In this document: one piece after another, positions 11,123-22,091 of the stretch
Position numbering within the stretch: position 1 is the first letter of the stretch
How the letters are laid out: each line of letters starts with the position of its first letter
Assembly (NCBI RefSeq): GCF_013373865.1
Contig: NC_050469.1
Coordinates: forward strand, 14,261,046 to 14,325,045
Direction of reading: 5' to 3'
Source: Monomorium pharaonis
Taxonomy: Eukaryota > Arthropoda > Insecta > Hymenoptera > Formicidae
Length of the DNA: 64,000 nt
Position numbers and translations under genes: made by a program
Notes under the pieces: model-generated
Told to the model about the DNA's origin: nothing
Seen by the model: only the letters and a program-made list of their open reading frames with translations
The model's database searches: none

Positions 11123-12501
11123 TGTTAAGAAATTAGGTTATTACAAAGAAAGATCTCTAAACCGTTTCAAGCGACCTACAAACACATGTTTTCGACCGAC
11201 CCTTTTCAGACTCATGCGTCATTTCTTTCCGAATTTCACACGTCTGTCTCTTCCGGCACGTTCATGTTCAAACATGCATAATTGCAAACGGCTGACCTCA
11301 GGTTACTGTCACAAAAACCGGTGCGGGGCCGCCCCCCTCGCTTCGCAAAGGACTTTCCCCACCGCTACTACCTAAGTTTCCACTGCCCTTCTGACTTTCA
11401 TTGGCACGCGTCAAATCACTCGACATCTCCTTAAACCAATAAAATATCGGAAGAAAAGCTACGCAATACGGTCAGAGTGGGGACCGCGTTCGAAAAGACA
11501 CGTTCGACATTCATTAGGTAGTCTGCCGAATGCTTTGAGATAGTTTAGATGTAACTACTGTTCGACTTTTCTCTCTGCGATTCTACACAAGTGTGAGCGC
11601 AACTTCGATTTCCATCGAAAGCGATAACGCGAGTTTATATGTAAAAAAAAAAACCAAATCTTGAGTACAATTAGCGAACTAAGTGTGATTATACAAGTGT
11701 GGAGATTTCATCAACTCAGCCGCTCAACGTTGAACAACGCGCAGTTCGGGCCATTCAGACGACCAGCCGCGGACCTGCGGACGTGTCACCCTGTCGGGCT
11801 GTGTGGGGAGTCTCCGGCCATTCACACGCTCTATCCCAAGGAACCTCGAAAGCGTATTTGCTACGTGTCACTCATTTCCAATCTAAGAACTCAAGCCACC
11901 AAAACTCAGGTCTTGGTCATACCAAGTTCTCTCTGCTGAAAAACAAGTAAGGCTATCGGGCGTTTGCAGATCCGAGATACTCAGCGTTCTAAGGCCCTCT
12001 TTTAGAACGATTCGCCTTCAGGACCAGATCTTGCAAACCAAAGATAGCAACTGTCACATAACAGTTTTACTTCTTATGATCCGGAGAACCGTGAAGTGTA
12101 ACTCAAAGAACATCAGAATCGTTACATTCTAAGGCCCTCTCTAAGACCGATTCGCCTTTAGAATTAAGATTTCGCTTTTCAAACGGAGAACCATAAATTG
12201 TAATTCAACGAACATAAGAATCATTACCGTCTAAGGCCTTCTTTAAAGATCGATTCGCCTTTAGAATTAAGCCGTCGCCTTTCAACAAAAAAAAACACTA
12301 AGCTGTATCACACTTTTCAATTGTAATTGTATCGCCAAATTCATTTTATTGTCTGTTAAATAATTTAAATATAGTTTTCTCTTTTTTTATCTCGAGGTGA
12401 TTTTGTCTTGTTTTCCTTTGTCCGCACGCCGGGACCCCTTTCTTTTTTTTTTCTTTTCTCTCTTTCTTTTCAATTCAACGCAGCTACTTGCCGCTTTAAC
12501 A
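11123..12501 (+). repeat. BEL 5' LTR
   Basis: 1379 bp, TG...CA ends with the short inverted repeat TGTTAA/TTAACA. Three imperfect copies of a phrase like TCTAAGGCCCTCTTTAGAACGATTCGCCTT occur near 11990, 12130 and 12230. Open frames of 92 and 83 codons inside the LTR occur identically in both LTRs and look incidental. Confidence 0.95.
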
Positions 12502-12504
12502 TTT

Positions 12505-12521
12505 TGGTCCTTCGAGCCGGA
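12505..12521 (+). promoter_or_regulatory. Primer binding site, complementary to tRNA-Tyr 3' end
   Basis: TGGTCCTTCGAGCCGGA starts three bases after the LTR. Its complement, TCCGGCTCGAAGGACCA, matches the T-arm/acceptor 3' end of eukaryotic tRNA-Tyr (UCGAAGGA-CCA) as I know it. The match is 17 nt. Confidence 0.75.
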
Positions 12522-12543
12522 TTCCGGCGGGCGGCACGTCAGG

Positions 12544-15500
12544 ATGAGACTCAGTCACATCGAGAATCGGCTGGAACAACAGCTTACGCTTCGAGACTTA
12601 ATTGTAAATTCCGTCGATAACTTAACAAAAGTCGGACTCACTAAGATAACGCCAAATCGCGTAAATGCTCGCCTTTTAGCCTTGAAGGAACATTGGGAGA
12701 AATTCTCACTCGTTAATGATGCCATTGGCTTGGCAATGACTAAGATAAGTTCACATGATAAGTTAAGTTTGCAGCAACACCCTTATTTCGAAAACAATGT
12801 TTTCCTGGTAACGCATGAATGTTATCTCGATTCAATCGAAAAAATGACTTCACTTCTCGAAACTGATTCCGAAAGTGTAAATGACACGCCGTCAACTCAA
12901 TCTGCGCCGCAAGATTTAAATATTCATGCTTGGCTCCATAATTCTCGATTGCCTCGATTAGACACTCCTAAATTTAATGGATCACCTGAGGATTGGCTTG
13001 ATTTTAAAGATTTGTTCCACACAATGGTTCTATCCCGCGCTACCTTATCGCCTGTTGAGAAGCTCCAATATCTTAAATTAAGTTTAATCGGACCTGCTGC
13101 CCGCTTACTAAAAAACACGCCCTCCACTTCCGGTAATTTCGAGAAAGCATGGAACGCAGTAGTTTCTTATTACGAAAACAAGCGTAATCTCGTAAGTTCA
13201 ACGCTCCATTCTTTATTCACCCTTAAGCGCTTAACAAAGGAATCGGCACGTGATCTTGAACGGTTGTATAATGAACTTACCGACCTCTATCGTTCATTCG
13301 AAACTCTAAATCGACCTATTGAAACTTGGGATGATTTTCTCGTGTTTATCGCAGTGGAAAAATTAGATTCCGAATCTGTTAAAGTGTGGGAGCAGCATCT
13401 AGGCTCATCCACTGAGCCTCCTACATGGAACCAATTTTTAGACTTTCTACTTACTAGATTGCGCTCCGTTCAAGCCTATGAAAAATCGCGAATCGGAAAG
13501 ATGCCTCCGCCACAACAAAACTTCGCGAAATCGCATTTCCAAGGAAGGTCCCAAGAATTTTCTGAAAATTCTGACTCATGTCCATTGTGCTCGGAAACCC
13601 ACTACCTTTCAAGTTGCCCACAATATAAAGATAAATCAGTACAACAACGAACGGCGATCGTGAGTCAACACAACCTTTGTTACAATTGCCTTCGACCTCA
13701 CCGGGTATCCACTTGTCGCTCAACCAGACGCTGCTTAAAATGCGGGAAAAAACACCATACTACAATCCATCGAATTGACACGAAGAACGAGCCAGGAACG
13801 TCGACCTCAAGTGAAGTACCCACAGCAAATTCGCTATCCAATGACACTCACGTGTTACATTCCGCAATTGAACAGAACTCCGTCAGTTCATGCATTTTGC
13901 TTGCGACAGCTAGAGTTGTCATTGTTTCCTCTAAAGGAGAGACTGCTACGGCTCGCGCCTTAATCGACCAAGGCTCAGAAATATCACTCGTATCAGAGCA
14001 TCTCGTACAGCAACTTCGTCTTCCGCGAACCAGTTCGTCTATTTCTTTAATCGGAGTCGGCGCGAAGAAATCAAGTAAAACAAAGGGGTTAACCCACTTT
14101 ACGTTGAAAGCTCACTTTAATTCTGATATTGAATGCCATATCTCCGCTTATATTTTGCCACAACTCACCACGTCTTTACCATCCGCTAAAGTTCAGTCGC
14201 ATTCCGAATCACACTTAAATGGGCTCACATTAGCAGATCCAGATTATACTTCCCCAGGAAAAATTGACATTATCTTAGGCGCAGACGTTTATCCGCAGAT
14301 AATCGAGGAAGGAATTAGAAAGGGAAATAGTAATTCACTACTCGCACAACGCACTAAATTCGGATGGATTATTTCTGGTCTTGTAAATCGTACGACTGTT
14401 TCTGACAGTTCACGTTCTTATCACATCACAATGGACAGAGAACTTCATGATCTTCTTCAAAAATTTTGGAAGCTAGAAGAAATTCCTTCGTCATCTATAT
14501 CATTATTATCCCTGGAAAACCAAAAATGCGAACAACATTTTACAACCACTCATTCTCGGGACCATGAAGGCCGATATACAGTCAGACTTCCGTTTAAACA
14601 ATCAGTCAGCAAACTAGGAGATTCCCGTGCTAAAGCGACACGAATAATTACAAGCATATCGAAGAAGTTTGCAGCTAATCCAGATTACGCTCAGGCTTAT
14701 CACGCATTTTTAAAAGAATACGAAGATTTACATCACATGGAACGTGTCTCAGCTTCTGCACCAGAACCTCACATAGCTTACTACCTCCCCCACCACGGAG
14801 TCATCCGCGAAAATAGTATTACTACCAAACTAAGAGTGGTTTTTAATGGTTCAAGTCGAACCACCACCGGAATCTCTCTTAATGATTTGCTTCATACGGG
14901 AGCTAAGCTTCAAATTGATGTCTTCGACGTTCTTACCTGGTTTCGCCAATTTCAGTTTGTATTCACATCAGATATAGAGAAAATGTATAGGCAGATTAAA
15001 GTCCATAAAGATGACTGGGATTTCCAACGTATTTTGTGGATTGATAAGAACAACAAGCTGATCACATTCCAACTCTCCACGGTAACATACGGACTCGCAT
15101 GTGCTCCCTTTCTCGCTCTCCGCACGATTGAACAACTCGTCAAGGACGACGGTACAAAATTTCCTTTGGCAATTCCCTCTTTAACAAAAGGTAGATATGT
15201 CGATGACATATTTGGCGGAGCAGATTCGATTGAACAAGCCCAAGAAATTGTTAAACAGCTGAATCAATTGTGCACGGCGGGCGGATTTCCTCTTCAAAAA
15301 TGGATTAGCAACCACCCTGACATTCTAGCAGCCATCCCTCAGGAAAGACAGACCCAATTCACTGCATTTCAATTCGAGGACACCACGAATACTCAAATTC
15401 TCGGGTTGAATTGGAATCCCTCAATTGACAATTTTCAATTTTCCGTAACCCCTACTACCACGACAATAATTACGAAACGAAATATTCTCTCCACCGTAGC

Positions 15501-17766
15501 CAAATTATTTGACCCGCTCGGGTTTCTTGCTCCTGTTACTATTAACGCAAAAATACTTATTCAAGAGCTTTGGTCACTCAAATTAGATTGGGACGATTCA
15601 TTACCCTCACCAGTTTCAACCAAATGGACAAATTTTATGGAACAACTACAATACATTTCCGAATTGTCTTTTCCTCGATGGATTCATTTAAAGACAAATC
15701 AAGTCTTCGAATTTCATGGTTTCTGCGATGCGTCACTTCAGGCTATCTGCGCCACCGTGTACATCCGTGTCTTACATTCAAATAAGCAGTCAACCATTAG
15801 TTTAGTCTGTGCAAAAACAAAGGTTGCTCCTATAAAAAAGATGACCATCCCTCGCCTCGAACTCACAGGCGCAGTCTTGCTTACAAAACTAATGTCACAT
15901 GTTTTGCGCATTTTCGAATTTAATCACGCTCCTTTGTTCATGTGGACTGACTCATCAATTGTTTATACATGGATCAATAATCACCCCTCTCGGTGGAAGG
16001 ATTTCGTGCATAACAGAGTCTGTTATATTCATGAAACACTACCGCAAGCAATTTGGAAATTTGTCCCGGGCACAGAAAATCCAGCAGACTGTGCTACTCG
16101 AGGATTAACGCCTGCCAAACTCCAAGAACATTCGATCTGGTGGTCCGGACCTTCATGGCTTCTTCAAGATCCATCTACCTGGCCAAAAAAACCACATTCT
16201 CCATCACACAAGGAAAATTTAGAAGAGCGACCTATTCAAGTGTCCACAATCAATGTTGAGTCAAATAAACTGTGGGACCTTATTAATAGATATTCCAAAC
16301 TCACTCGGTTGTTTCGCATCACAGCTATTTGCAAGCGATTCATAGCTCGACTTCAGAAATCATCTGAGACATCGATTACAATTCCGATCACCACACAAGA
16401 AATAGAAAGCGCCAAAATCTACTGGATCACACGTGTTCAACAAATAGCATTTCAAAAGGAATTACAAATTCTCTCTAATGGACAATCACTACCTCGCTCG
16501 AGCCCCCTTCTGCGTCTCACGCCGGTTGTCGATTCTAACGGTCTTTTACGAGTCGGAGGCCGTCTTCAATTTTCTTCATTACCCGCGAACTTTAAGCACC
16601 CGTTTATTCTCCCACGCGAATCGCCATTATCAGCTCTTATAATCTCCGACGCACACCTTCGTACTATGCACGGAGGTACACAATTGACTCTGTCTTTCAT
16701 CCGAAATGACTATTGGATCATTGGCGGACGAGCTCCTATTCGTTCATTTATTTTAAAATGCGTACGCTGTGCCCGGTTTAGACAAAAGCGCGCTCAACAA
16801 ATTATGGGACAGCTTCCTATTGAACGATTAACACCATCTAGGCCTTTTTTGAATTCAGGCGTTGATTACGCCGGACCCTTTATTCTCAAAAACTGGAAAG
16901 GAAGAAACTCGAGAACATATAAAGCATATATAGCACTTTTTGTGTGCCACTCTACTTCCGCTCTTCATTTAGAATTAGTTACGGATCTTACCACCGAAGG
17001 ATTTATAGCCGCTTACAAACGCTTTACCTCTAGAAGAGGCATCTGCTCCACGCTAATGAGTGACTGCGGAACAAACCTTAAGGGAGCTGATTTCGAACTT
17101 CAACATCTTTTTTCTGCATCTTCTAAGGAACTGGGAAAACTCGCCTCATTGTTATCCAAAGACGGGACTCAGTGGAAATTCATTCCACCTGCTTCACCTC
17201 ATTTCGGCGGAAAGTGGGAGGCAGGAGTTAAATCCGTGAAGCACCACCTGCGACGAGTTGTTGGAAATCATTTACTCACATACGAAGAAATGAGTACAGT
17301 TATAACTCAAATAGAAGCAGTTCTAAATTCTCGGCCTCTCTGCCCGCTCACCGACGATCCCGACGACTTAAACGTTCTTACCCCTGGACACTTCTTATCC
17401 GGCGGAGCATTAGCGACTCTTCCAGAACCTTCACTGGAAAACATCAAACTGTCACATCTATCTCGCTGGCAACTAACTCGACAAATGCTAGATAGTTTTT
17501 GGACTCGTTGGTCCAAGGAATGCTTGCAACGATATCTTGCTATGCATAAATGGAACAAAGTCGCGCCACCTCTTAAGAAAGATGACCTTGTCCTTGTCGT
17601 TGATGAAAGGTATCCTCCGTCTAAATGGCCTCTCGGTCGAATTATCGACACACATCTAGGTAAAGACGGACACGTCCGTGTTGTTACTGTTCGCACACAA
17701 ACCTCCACTCTAAAGAGGTCAATCGTTAAAATCTGCCCTCTTCCGATTGCTAACCAATCTTTATGA
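12544..17766 (+). CDS. BEL/Pao gag-pol polyprotein
   Basis: One intact frame of 1740 codons from ATG 12544 (MRLSHIENRLEQQ). An upstream in-frame GTG at 12397 lies inside the LTR and is not a likely start. Order: gag with a DUF1759-like region (RLDTPKFNGSPEDWLDFKDL, about 12950), cysteine-rich knuckles (CYNCLRPHRVSTC and CLKCGKKHH, about 13680-13775), aspartic protease (ALIDQGSEISLVS, about 13960), reverse transcriptase with GRYVDDIFGG at about 15190, RNase H with FCDAS (15720) and WTDSS (15945), integrase with an HHCC finger (MHGG...CVRCARF) and catalytic D, D, E in GVDYAGPF, SDCGTNLKGA and GKWEAGVKSVK, and a DUF5641-like tail. It makes the capsid and enzymes for copying and inserting the element. 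No inactivating change was seen. Confidence 0.95.
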   Translation: MRLSHIENRLEQQLTLRDLIVNSVDNLTKVGLTKITPNRVNARLLALKEHWEKFSLVNDAIGLAMTKISSHDKLSLQQHPYFENNVFLVTHECYLDSIEKMTSLLETDSESVNDTPSTQSAPQDLNIHAWLHNSRLPRLDTPKFNGSPEDWLDFKDLFHTMVLSRATLSPVEKLQYLKLSLIGPAARLLKNTPSTSGNFEKAWNAVVSYYENKRNLVSSTLHSLFTLKRLTKESARDLERLYNELTDLYRSFETLNRPIETWDDFLVFIAVEKLDSESVKVWEQHLGSSTEPPTWNQFLDFLLTRLRSVQAYEKSRIGKMPPPQQNFAKSHFQGRSQEFSENSDSCPLCSETHYLSSCPQYKDKSVQQRTAIVSQHNLCYNCLRPHRVSTCRSTRRCLKCGKKHHTTIHRIDTKNEPGTSTSSEVPTANSLSNDTHVLHSAIEQNSVSSCILLATARVVIVSSKGETATARALIDQGSEISLVSEHLVQQLRLPRTSSSISLIGVGAKKSSKTKGLTHFTLKAHFNSDIECHISAYILPQLTTSLPSAKVQSHSESHLNGLTLADPDYTSPGKIDIILGADVYPQIIEEGIRKGNSNSLLAQRTKFGWIISGLVNRTTVSDSSRSYHITMDRELHDLLQKFWKLEEIPSSSISLLSLENQKCEQHFTTTHSRDHEGRYTVRLPFKQSVSKLGDSRAKATRIITSISKKFAANPDYAQAYHAFLKEYEDLHHMERVSASAPEPHIAYYLPHHGVIRENSITTKLRVVFNGSSRTTTGISLNDLLHTGAKLQIDVFDVLTWFRQFQFVFTSDIEKMYRQIKVHKDDWDFQRILWIDKNNKLITFQLSTVTYGLACAPFLALRTIEQLVKDDGTKFPLAIPSLTKGRYVDDIFGGADSIEQAQEIVKQLNQLCTAGGFPLQKWISNHPDILAAIPQERQTQFTAFQFEDTTNTQILGLNWNPSIDNFQFSVTPTTTTIITKRNILSTVAKLFDPLGFLAPVTINAKILIQELWSLKLDWDDSLPSPVSTKWTNFMEQLQYISELSFPRWIHLKTNQVFEFHGFCDASLQAICATVYIRVLHSNKQSTISLVCAKTKVAPIKKMTIPRLELTGAVLLTKLMSHVLRIFEFNHAPLFMWTDSSIVYTWINNHPSRWKDFVHNRVCYIHETLPQAIWKFVPGTENPADCATRGLTPAKLQEHSIWWSGPSWLLQDPSTWPKKPHSPSHKENLEERPIQVSTINVESNKLWDLINRYSKLTRLFRITAICKRFIARLQKSSETSITIPITTQEIESAKIYWITRVQQIAFQKELQILSNGQSLPRSSPLLRLTPVVDSNGLLRVGGRLQFSSLPANFKHPFILPRESPLSALIISDAHLRTMHGGTQLTLSFIRNDYWIIGGRAPIRSFILKCVRCARFRQKRAQQIMGQLPIERLTPSRPFLNSGVDYAGPFILKNWKGRNSRTYKAYIALFVCHSTSALHLELVTDLTTEGFIAAYKRFTSRRGICSTLMSDCGTNLKGADFELQHLFSASSKELGKLASLLSKDGTQWKFIPPASPHFGGKWEAGVKSVKHHLRRVVGNHLLTYEEMSTVITQIEAVLNSRPLCPLTDDPDDLNVLTPGHFLSGGALATLPEPSLENIKLSHLSRWQLTRQMLDSFWTRWSKECLQRYLAMHKWNKVAPPLKKDDLVLVVDERYPPSKWPLGRIIDTHLGKDGHVRVVTVRTQTSTLKRSIVKICPLPIANQSL

Positions 17767-17788
17767 TGTATTCGTCAACTCTAGTCAA

Positions 17789-17804
17789 CGAAGGCGGGCG
17801 GAAA
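17789..17804 (+). promoter_or_regulatory. Polypurine tract-like stretch
   Basis: GAAGGCGGGCGGAAA directly precedes the 3' LTR. It is purine-rich with two cytosines, where plus-strand priming should start. Confidence 0.6.
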
Positions 17805-19183
17805 TGTTAAGAAATTAGGTTATTACAAAGAAAGATCTCTAAACCGTTTCAAGCGACCTACAAACACATGTTTTCGACCGACCCTTTTCAGACTCATGCG
17901 TCATTTCTTTCCGAATTTCACACGTCTGTCTCTTCCGGCACGTTCATGTTCAAACATGCATAATTGCAAACGGCTGACCTCAGGTTACTGTCACAAAAAC
18001 CGGTGCGGGGCCGCCCCCCTCGCTTCGCAAAGGACTTTCCCCACCGCTACTACCTAAGTTTCCACTGCCCTTCTGACTTTCATTGGCACGCGTCAAATCA
18101 CTCGACATCTCCTTAAACCAATAAAATATCGGAAGAAAAGCTACGCAATACGGTCAGAGTGGGGACCGCGTTCGAAAAGACACGTTCGACATTCATTAGG
18201 TAGTCTGCCGAATGCTTTGAGATAGTTTAGATGTAACTACTGTTCGACTTTTCTCTCTGCGATTCTACACAAGTGTGAGCGCAACTTCGATTTCCATCGA
18301 AAGCGATAACGCGAGTTTATATGTAAAAAAAAAAACCAAATCTTGAGTACAATTAGCGAACTAAGTGTGATTATACAAGTGTGGAGATTTCATCAACTCA
18401 GCCGCTCAACGTTGAACAACGCGCAGTTCGGGCCATTCAGACGACCAGCCGCGGACCTGCGGACGTGTCACCCTGTCGGGCTGTGTGGGGAGTCTCCGGC
18501 CATTCACACGCTCTATCCCAAGGAACCTCGAAAGCGTATTTGCTACGTGTCACTCATTTCCAATCTAAGAACTCAAGCCACCAAAACTCAGGTCTTGGTC
18601 ATACCAAGTTCTCTCTGCTGAAAAACAAGTAAGGCTATCGGGCGTTTGCAGATCCGAGATACTCAGCGTTCTAAGGCCCTCTTTTAGAACGATTCGCCTT
18701 CAGGACCAGATCTTGCAAACCAAAGATAGCAACTGTCACATAACAGTTTTACTTCTTATGATCCGGAGAACCGTGAAGTGTAACTCAAAGAACATCAGAA
18801 TCGTTACATTCTAAGGCCCTCTCTAAGACCGATTCGCCTTTAGAATTAAGATTTCGCTTTTCAAACGGAGAACCATAAATTGTAATTCAACGAACATAAG
18901 AATCATTACCGTCTAAGGCCTTCTTTAAAGATCGATTCGCCTTTAGAATTAAGCCGTCGCCTTTCAACAAAAAAAAACACTAAGCTGTATCACACTTTTC
19001 AATTGTAATTGTATCGCCAAATTCATTTTATTGTCTGTTAAATAATTTAAATATAGTTTTCTCTTTTTTTATCTCGAGGTGATTTTGTCTTGTTTTCCTT
19101 TGTCCGCACGCCGGGACCCCTTTCTTTTTTTTTTCTTTTCTCTCTTTCTTTTCAATTCAACGCAGCTACTTGCCGCTTTAACA
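17805..19183 (+). repeat. BEL 3' LTR
   Basis: 1379 bp, the same length and, as far as can be read, the same sequence as the 5' LTR. Followed by the ACTAC duplication at 19184-19188. Confidence 0.95.
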
Positions 19184-19269
19184 ACTACTAAATGTCGGTT
19201 TTGTAAATGTTGCGTTATTTTTTATGTGTCCGTTCAACACAAGCATCTCACGCTGCATTTACACAAGCG

Positions 19270-20089
19270 TTATCGTCGTAGTCGTCGTACGTGCAATCTG
19301 ACGGTGATTTTTTCTCCTCGAAAATTAAGCAATCGTTCGTGCTGATCGATGACGCGTATCGTCAAATCCGAAATTCTCCGGGCGGTAATCGGCAGATAAA
19401 TAATCTGCCTCGGTGTGTCTCGATGTTTCTGAGATCTTATATCCTGGTGCCACGTTCGGAGAAAACTCGTGTATCGTAGGCACGCGCTTATCATTATTGT
19501 ATGCGCTCGAGGTCACGTTACATTCTACAGGATAATGTTTATATTTATAATGTTTACGTTAATTGATAAGTCTGATGTGTACCATTTTCGCGGCTTTAAT
19601 ATACGATCTGAAGAAAATCCTAGCAACGATCCAGTATTGTTGGGCTTGCTAAAATTTATTTTATAGACGCATTTTATCTCGTTTCTCATCGTATTGTTAT
19701 TCGCGCGAAGTATTATCGGAAAATCATTGTCACCGTTGTCTTCATCGACATCGTTGTTTTTAATTGGGACGTCACCGCGCGATATGAGTGTGACGCTACC
19801 ATTGTCATGTTTTTCATCATCATCGTTAGCTGCATATTCCAAACATTTCAGTATTGTGTGTTTCAAAAACTCGTTTATGGCCTTGTAGTGATCCTTCGGG
19901 AATCGTAATTTCTACGTTTTTTTCATCAAAGTAAAACTTATTATTCGAAACATTTACGTTCGGAATCGTGTTGTAAGTGTCAAAGTTCATTAGACCGAGC
20001 TCGTAATTGTCATCGCTCAATTCTATAATCGGAAAGTACGTTGTAGTGAGGACGCTGCTCTTTCCGGTTAGCGTAAGTATCAACGACAT
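19270..20089 (-). pseudogene. Polinton penton-type/minor capsid protein, frameshifted
   Basis: The minus strand from ATG 20089 encodes LTGKSSVLTTTYFPIIELSD and NKFYFDEKNVEITIPEGS. Then, in other frames, it reads INFSKPNNTGSLLGFSSDRI, and near the end YLPITARRISDLTIRVIDQ and DFRGEKITVRLHVRR before a stop at 19270. The succession is that of an insect Polinton protein often taken as the penton-like jelly-roll protein; this is a family-level inference. At least three frame changes make it non-functional. It lies upstream of the capsid gene on the same strand; the two would be about 180 nt apart without the BEL insertion. Confidence 0.5.
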
Positions 20090-20123
20090 GATTGAAAAAC
20101 CGTCCAACGAATACTGACATGAA

Positions 20124-20469
20124 TTAATTAGCATGCTGTCGAGCTTTAAATTCATACGCATCGACCGTTCGGAGAAACTGCAAACACAGTTGTCCACAAA
20201 TGCTCTGATTATAGGTTTGATAAGACGTTCGATTGTACTCTATCTTTGTCACACCGTCTTCGAAATATCGTACAAGTTCTTTAGGTGGCCGAAGATTAAC
20301 AAAACTATCGAAATATATCACGTGATTGTCTCTCTTTACGTACGCTATCCAATGAGTACCGGGATCCGTCACATCACCCAGGTTTACGATACCGCCTCTC
20401 GTTTCGTCGTGGACCGCTTATCGGTAATGCGTTACTCATGAAAACATCTTTAAAGTATGGAATACGCAT
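20124..20469 (-). pseudogene. Polinton adenain-like cysteine protease, one frameshift
   Basis: A start at 20469 reads PYFKDVFMSNALP, then a single-base frame change near 20395. After it comes VTDPGTHWIAYVKRDN, YFDSF and NQSICGQLCLQFL. The His in GTHWIAY, the Asp in YFDSF and the Cys in SICGQLCL fit the His-Asp-Cys catalytic set of adenovirus-type maturation proteases used by Polintons to process capsid proteins. The catalytic part is still readable but the gene is broken. It sits in the same orientation between the PLA2-like and penton-like genes. Confidence 0.7.
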
Positions 20470-20501
20470 ACGAATAGCCAGTTACTGCAGTTGCACATTT
20501 G

Positions 20502-21150
20502 TTATTCCACCCCAGGCATTTTTAACTTTTTTTCAACGTTTTTTTTTCCTTTCACCGTTACACTTTTTTCGTATTTGTATGGAGCGAGGTACAGTCCCTT
20601 TCCACCTGTGTACAGACCAAGATACATCCCGCGACCTCCCATCGTATGATTGTGACGTTGTAACTCCTCGAGCTGACTTCGCGCGACTTTACTATCATTC
20701 ACTGCTTTCGCCACGCTAGCCGCTCCACCGATCATGGATCCGAGTGCGCCCAATAACGGTAAAATCGGTAACATGCCGCCTCGTTTCGCTGTTGAAAGTA
20801 CTCGTTTCTTTTTCGTTATCTTTTTTTTCATCGACGTCTTCTTCTTCATGCTCATGCCAATCTTTGTTTTAGCTTTTATAGCTGCCCAAACGGCTGCAGC
20901 AGCAGCTTTTTCTTTTAGAGCTGAATCTTTTGCGATTACGCGTTCTAACGCTTTTGTGGCGAGTACCTTATCCACCACGTGTCTTTTAGCGAGATTGTTG
21001 TTTTGAGAATAAGCAATGTCGTGTTCGCAGCACGCTGCGTAAATCCAATGGATTTACACCCTGTTTGCCTCTGGCTAATTGCTTTTCCAAGTGTGTTTCC
21101 GGACCGCAAAACTGATATCCAGGGATATGTAGTTCCCAAAAGGAAGCGCG
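20502..21150 (-). pseudogene. Polinton PLA2-like domain/minor virion protein, frameshifted
   Basis: The N-terminal part carries HIPGYQFCGPE and then, after a one-base frame change near 21042, CEHDIAYSQN. This resembles the calcium loop and His-Asp active site of the phospholipase A2-like domain known from parvovirus VP1 and from insect Polinton proteins. The rest (20502-20978) is a basic, Ala-rich, coiled segment (KKKTSMKKKITKKKR) and then a Gly-rich hydrophobic stretch (LPLLGALGSMIGGAASVAKA), followed by SQLEELQRHN. It would be a virion protein that acts on membranes; that role is inferred from the domain. This copy is broken. Confidence 0.6.
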
Positions 21151-21267
21151 TTTATCAAGCGATTTAACAAACCACAGCCCGATGGCATTCGCTACAATTC
21201 TTTATCAACGGTGCGGGACCGTCGAACAGCGCTTAAATTAGAAATAACAGAGGGATGTGATAACACC

Positions 21268-22070
21268 ATGAATATCTTTGCTACTGAACGATTCGCGATT
21301 TTGCACGCATATAGGCGTTCGATCCTACCCTTTTACTTAGTAGAAAATGAAGTTTGTGTAACAACCGTCGGCGATACACGTTACAAATTACGACGACAAG
21401 TTGTCACTGGTGGGTGGCAATGGTGAGAAGCGTAAGCATGGTGAAATGCTGCCGAGTACTATACGTGCGATTATTTGCGGAGCCTTGAATTGTGGTAAAA
21501 CCAACGTTATCATAAGCTTGTTAGAAAGTCCGCACAGCGTACGTTTCGAGAACGTGTACGTGTACTCAAAATCGTTACAACAGTCGAAATATCGATACTT
21601 GAAGAATTTGTTAACATCGATCGATGAAATTGGTTACTTTACATTCTCTAATAACAGTGACGTCATTCCTCCAAGCGAAGCGCGTCCAAACTCAATCTTT
21701 ATCTTTGATGACGTGGTGGCGTGCGATAAGCAAGATACGATAAGAGAATACTTTTCAATGGGTAGACACTCAAACGTCGATAGCTTTATCTCTGTCAGAC
21801 GTATGCTAGAATATCTAAACATCTTATACGTGACAACGCGAACCTACTGATCCTGTTCGAGCAGGATAATACCAACCTGAAGCATGTGTATAACGATCAC
21901 GTGAATACCGATATGACGAACGATGATTTTTGTACATTGTGTCGCGATTGTTGGCAGCGTGATTACGGATTTCTAGTGATAGACAAGGATAGTGAGCTTG
22001 CTAACGGACAAATAGAAGAGGATTTAACGAGTTTGCGATACCACGGAACGGTTAGTTGTTACCGATACGT
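21268..22070 (+). pseudogene. Polinton FtsK/HerA-type packaging ATPase, frameshifted
   Basis: Starting at ATG 21268 (MNIFATERFAI), the gene changes frame near 21390 and again near 21787. The middle part (21401-21850) has the Walker A motif GALNCGKTN and Walker B SIFIFDDV. The last part reads YNDHVNTDMTNDDFCTLCRD and YGFLVIDKDSELANG. Such ATPases pump Polinton or viral DNA into capsids. It is the first gene of the plus-strand set, divergent from the PLA2-like gene. Two frameshifts make it a pseudogene. Confidence 0.7.
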
Positions 22071-22091
22071 CAACTTTAAACAAACGTCAAC

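Larger units (their letters stand above)
11123..19183 (+). mobile_element. Complete BEL/Pao LTR retrotransposon
   Basis: An 8061-bp element with two 1379-bp LTRs (11123-12501 and 17805-19183) that begin TGTTAAG and end TTTAACA. I see no difference between them on reading. It has a tRNA-type primer site at 12505, a single gag-pol frame, a purine-rich stretch before the 3' LTR, and an exact 5-bp target duplication. All parts needed for movement look intact, in contrast to the ruined Polinton it entered. Near-identical LTRs mean a recent insertion. Confidence 0.95.

Noticed and set aside
11661..11950. 92- and 83-codon frames in the 5' LTR (repeated in the 3' LTR)
   Set aside because: No domain and inside LTR regulatory sequence; identical in both LTRs simply because the LTRs are identical.
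12397..12543. GTG at 12397 as polyprotein start
   Set aside because: Lies inside the LTR and the extension is Phe/Ser-rich; the ATG at 12544 is the first one after the primer site.
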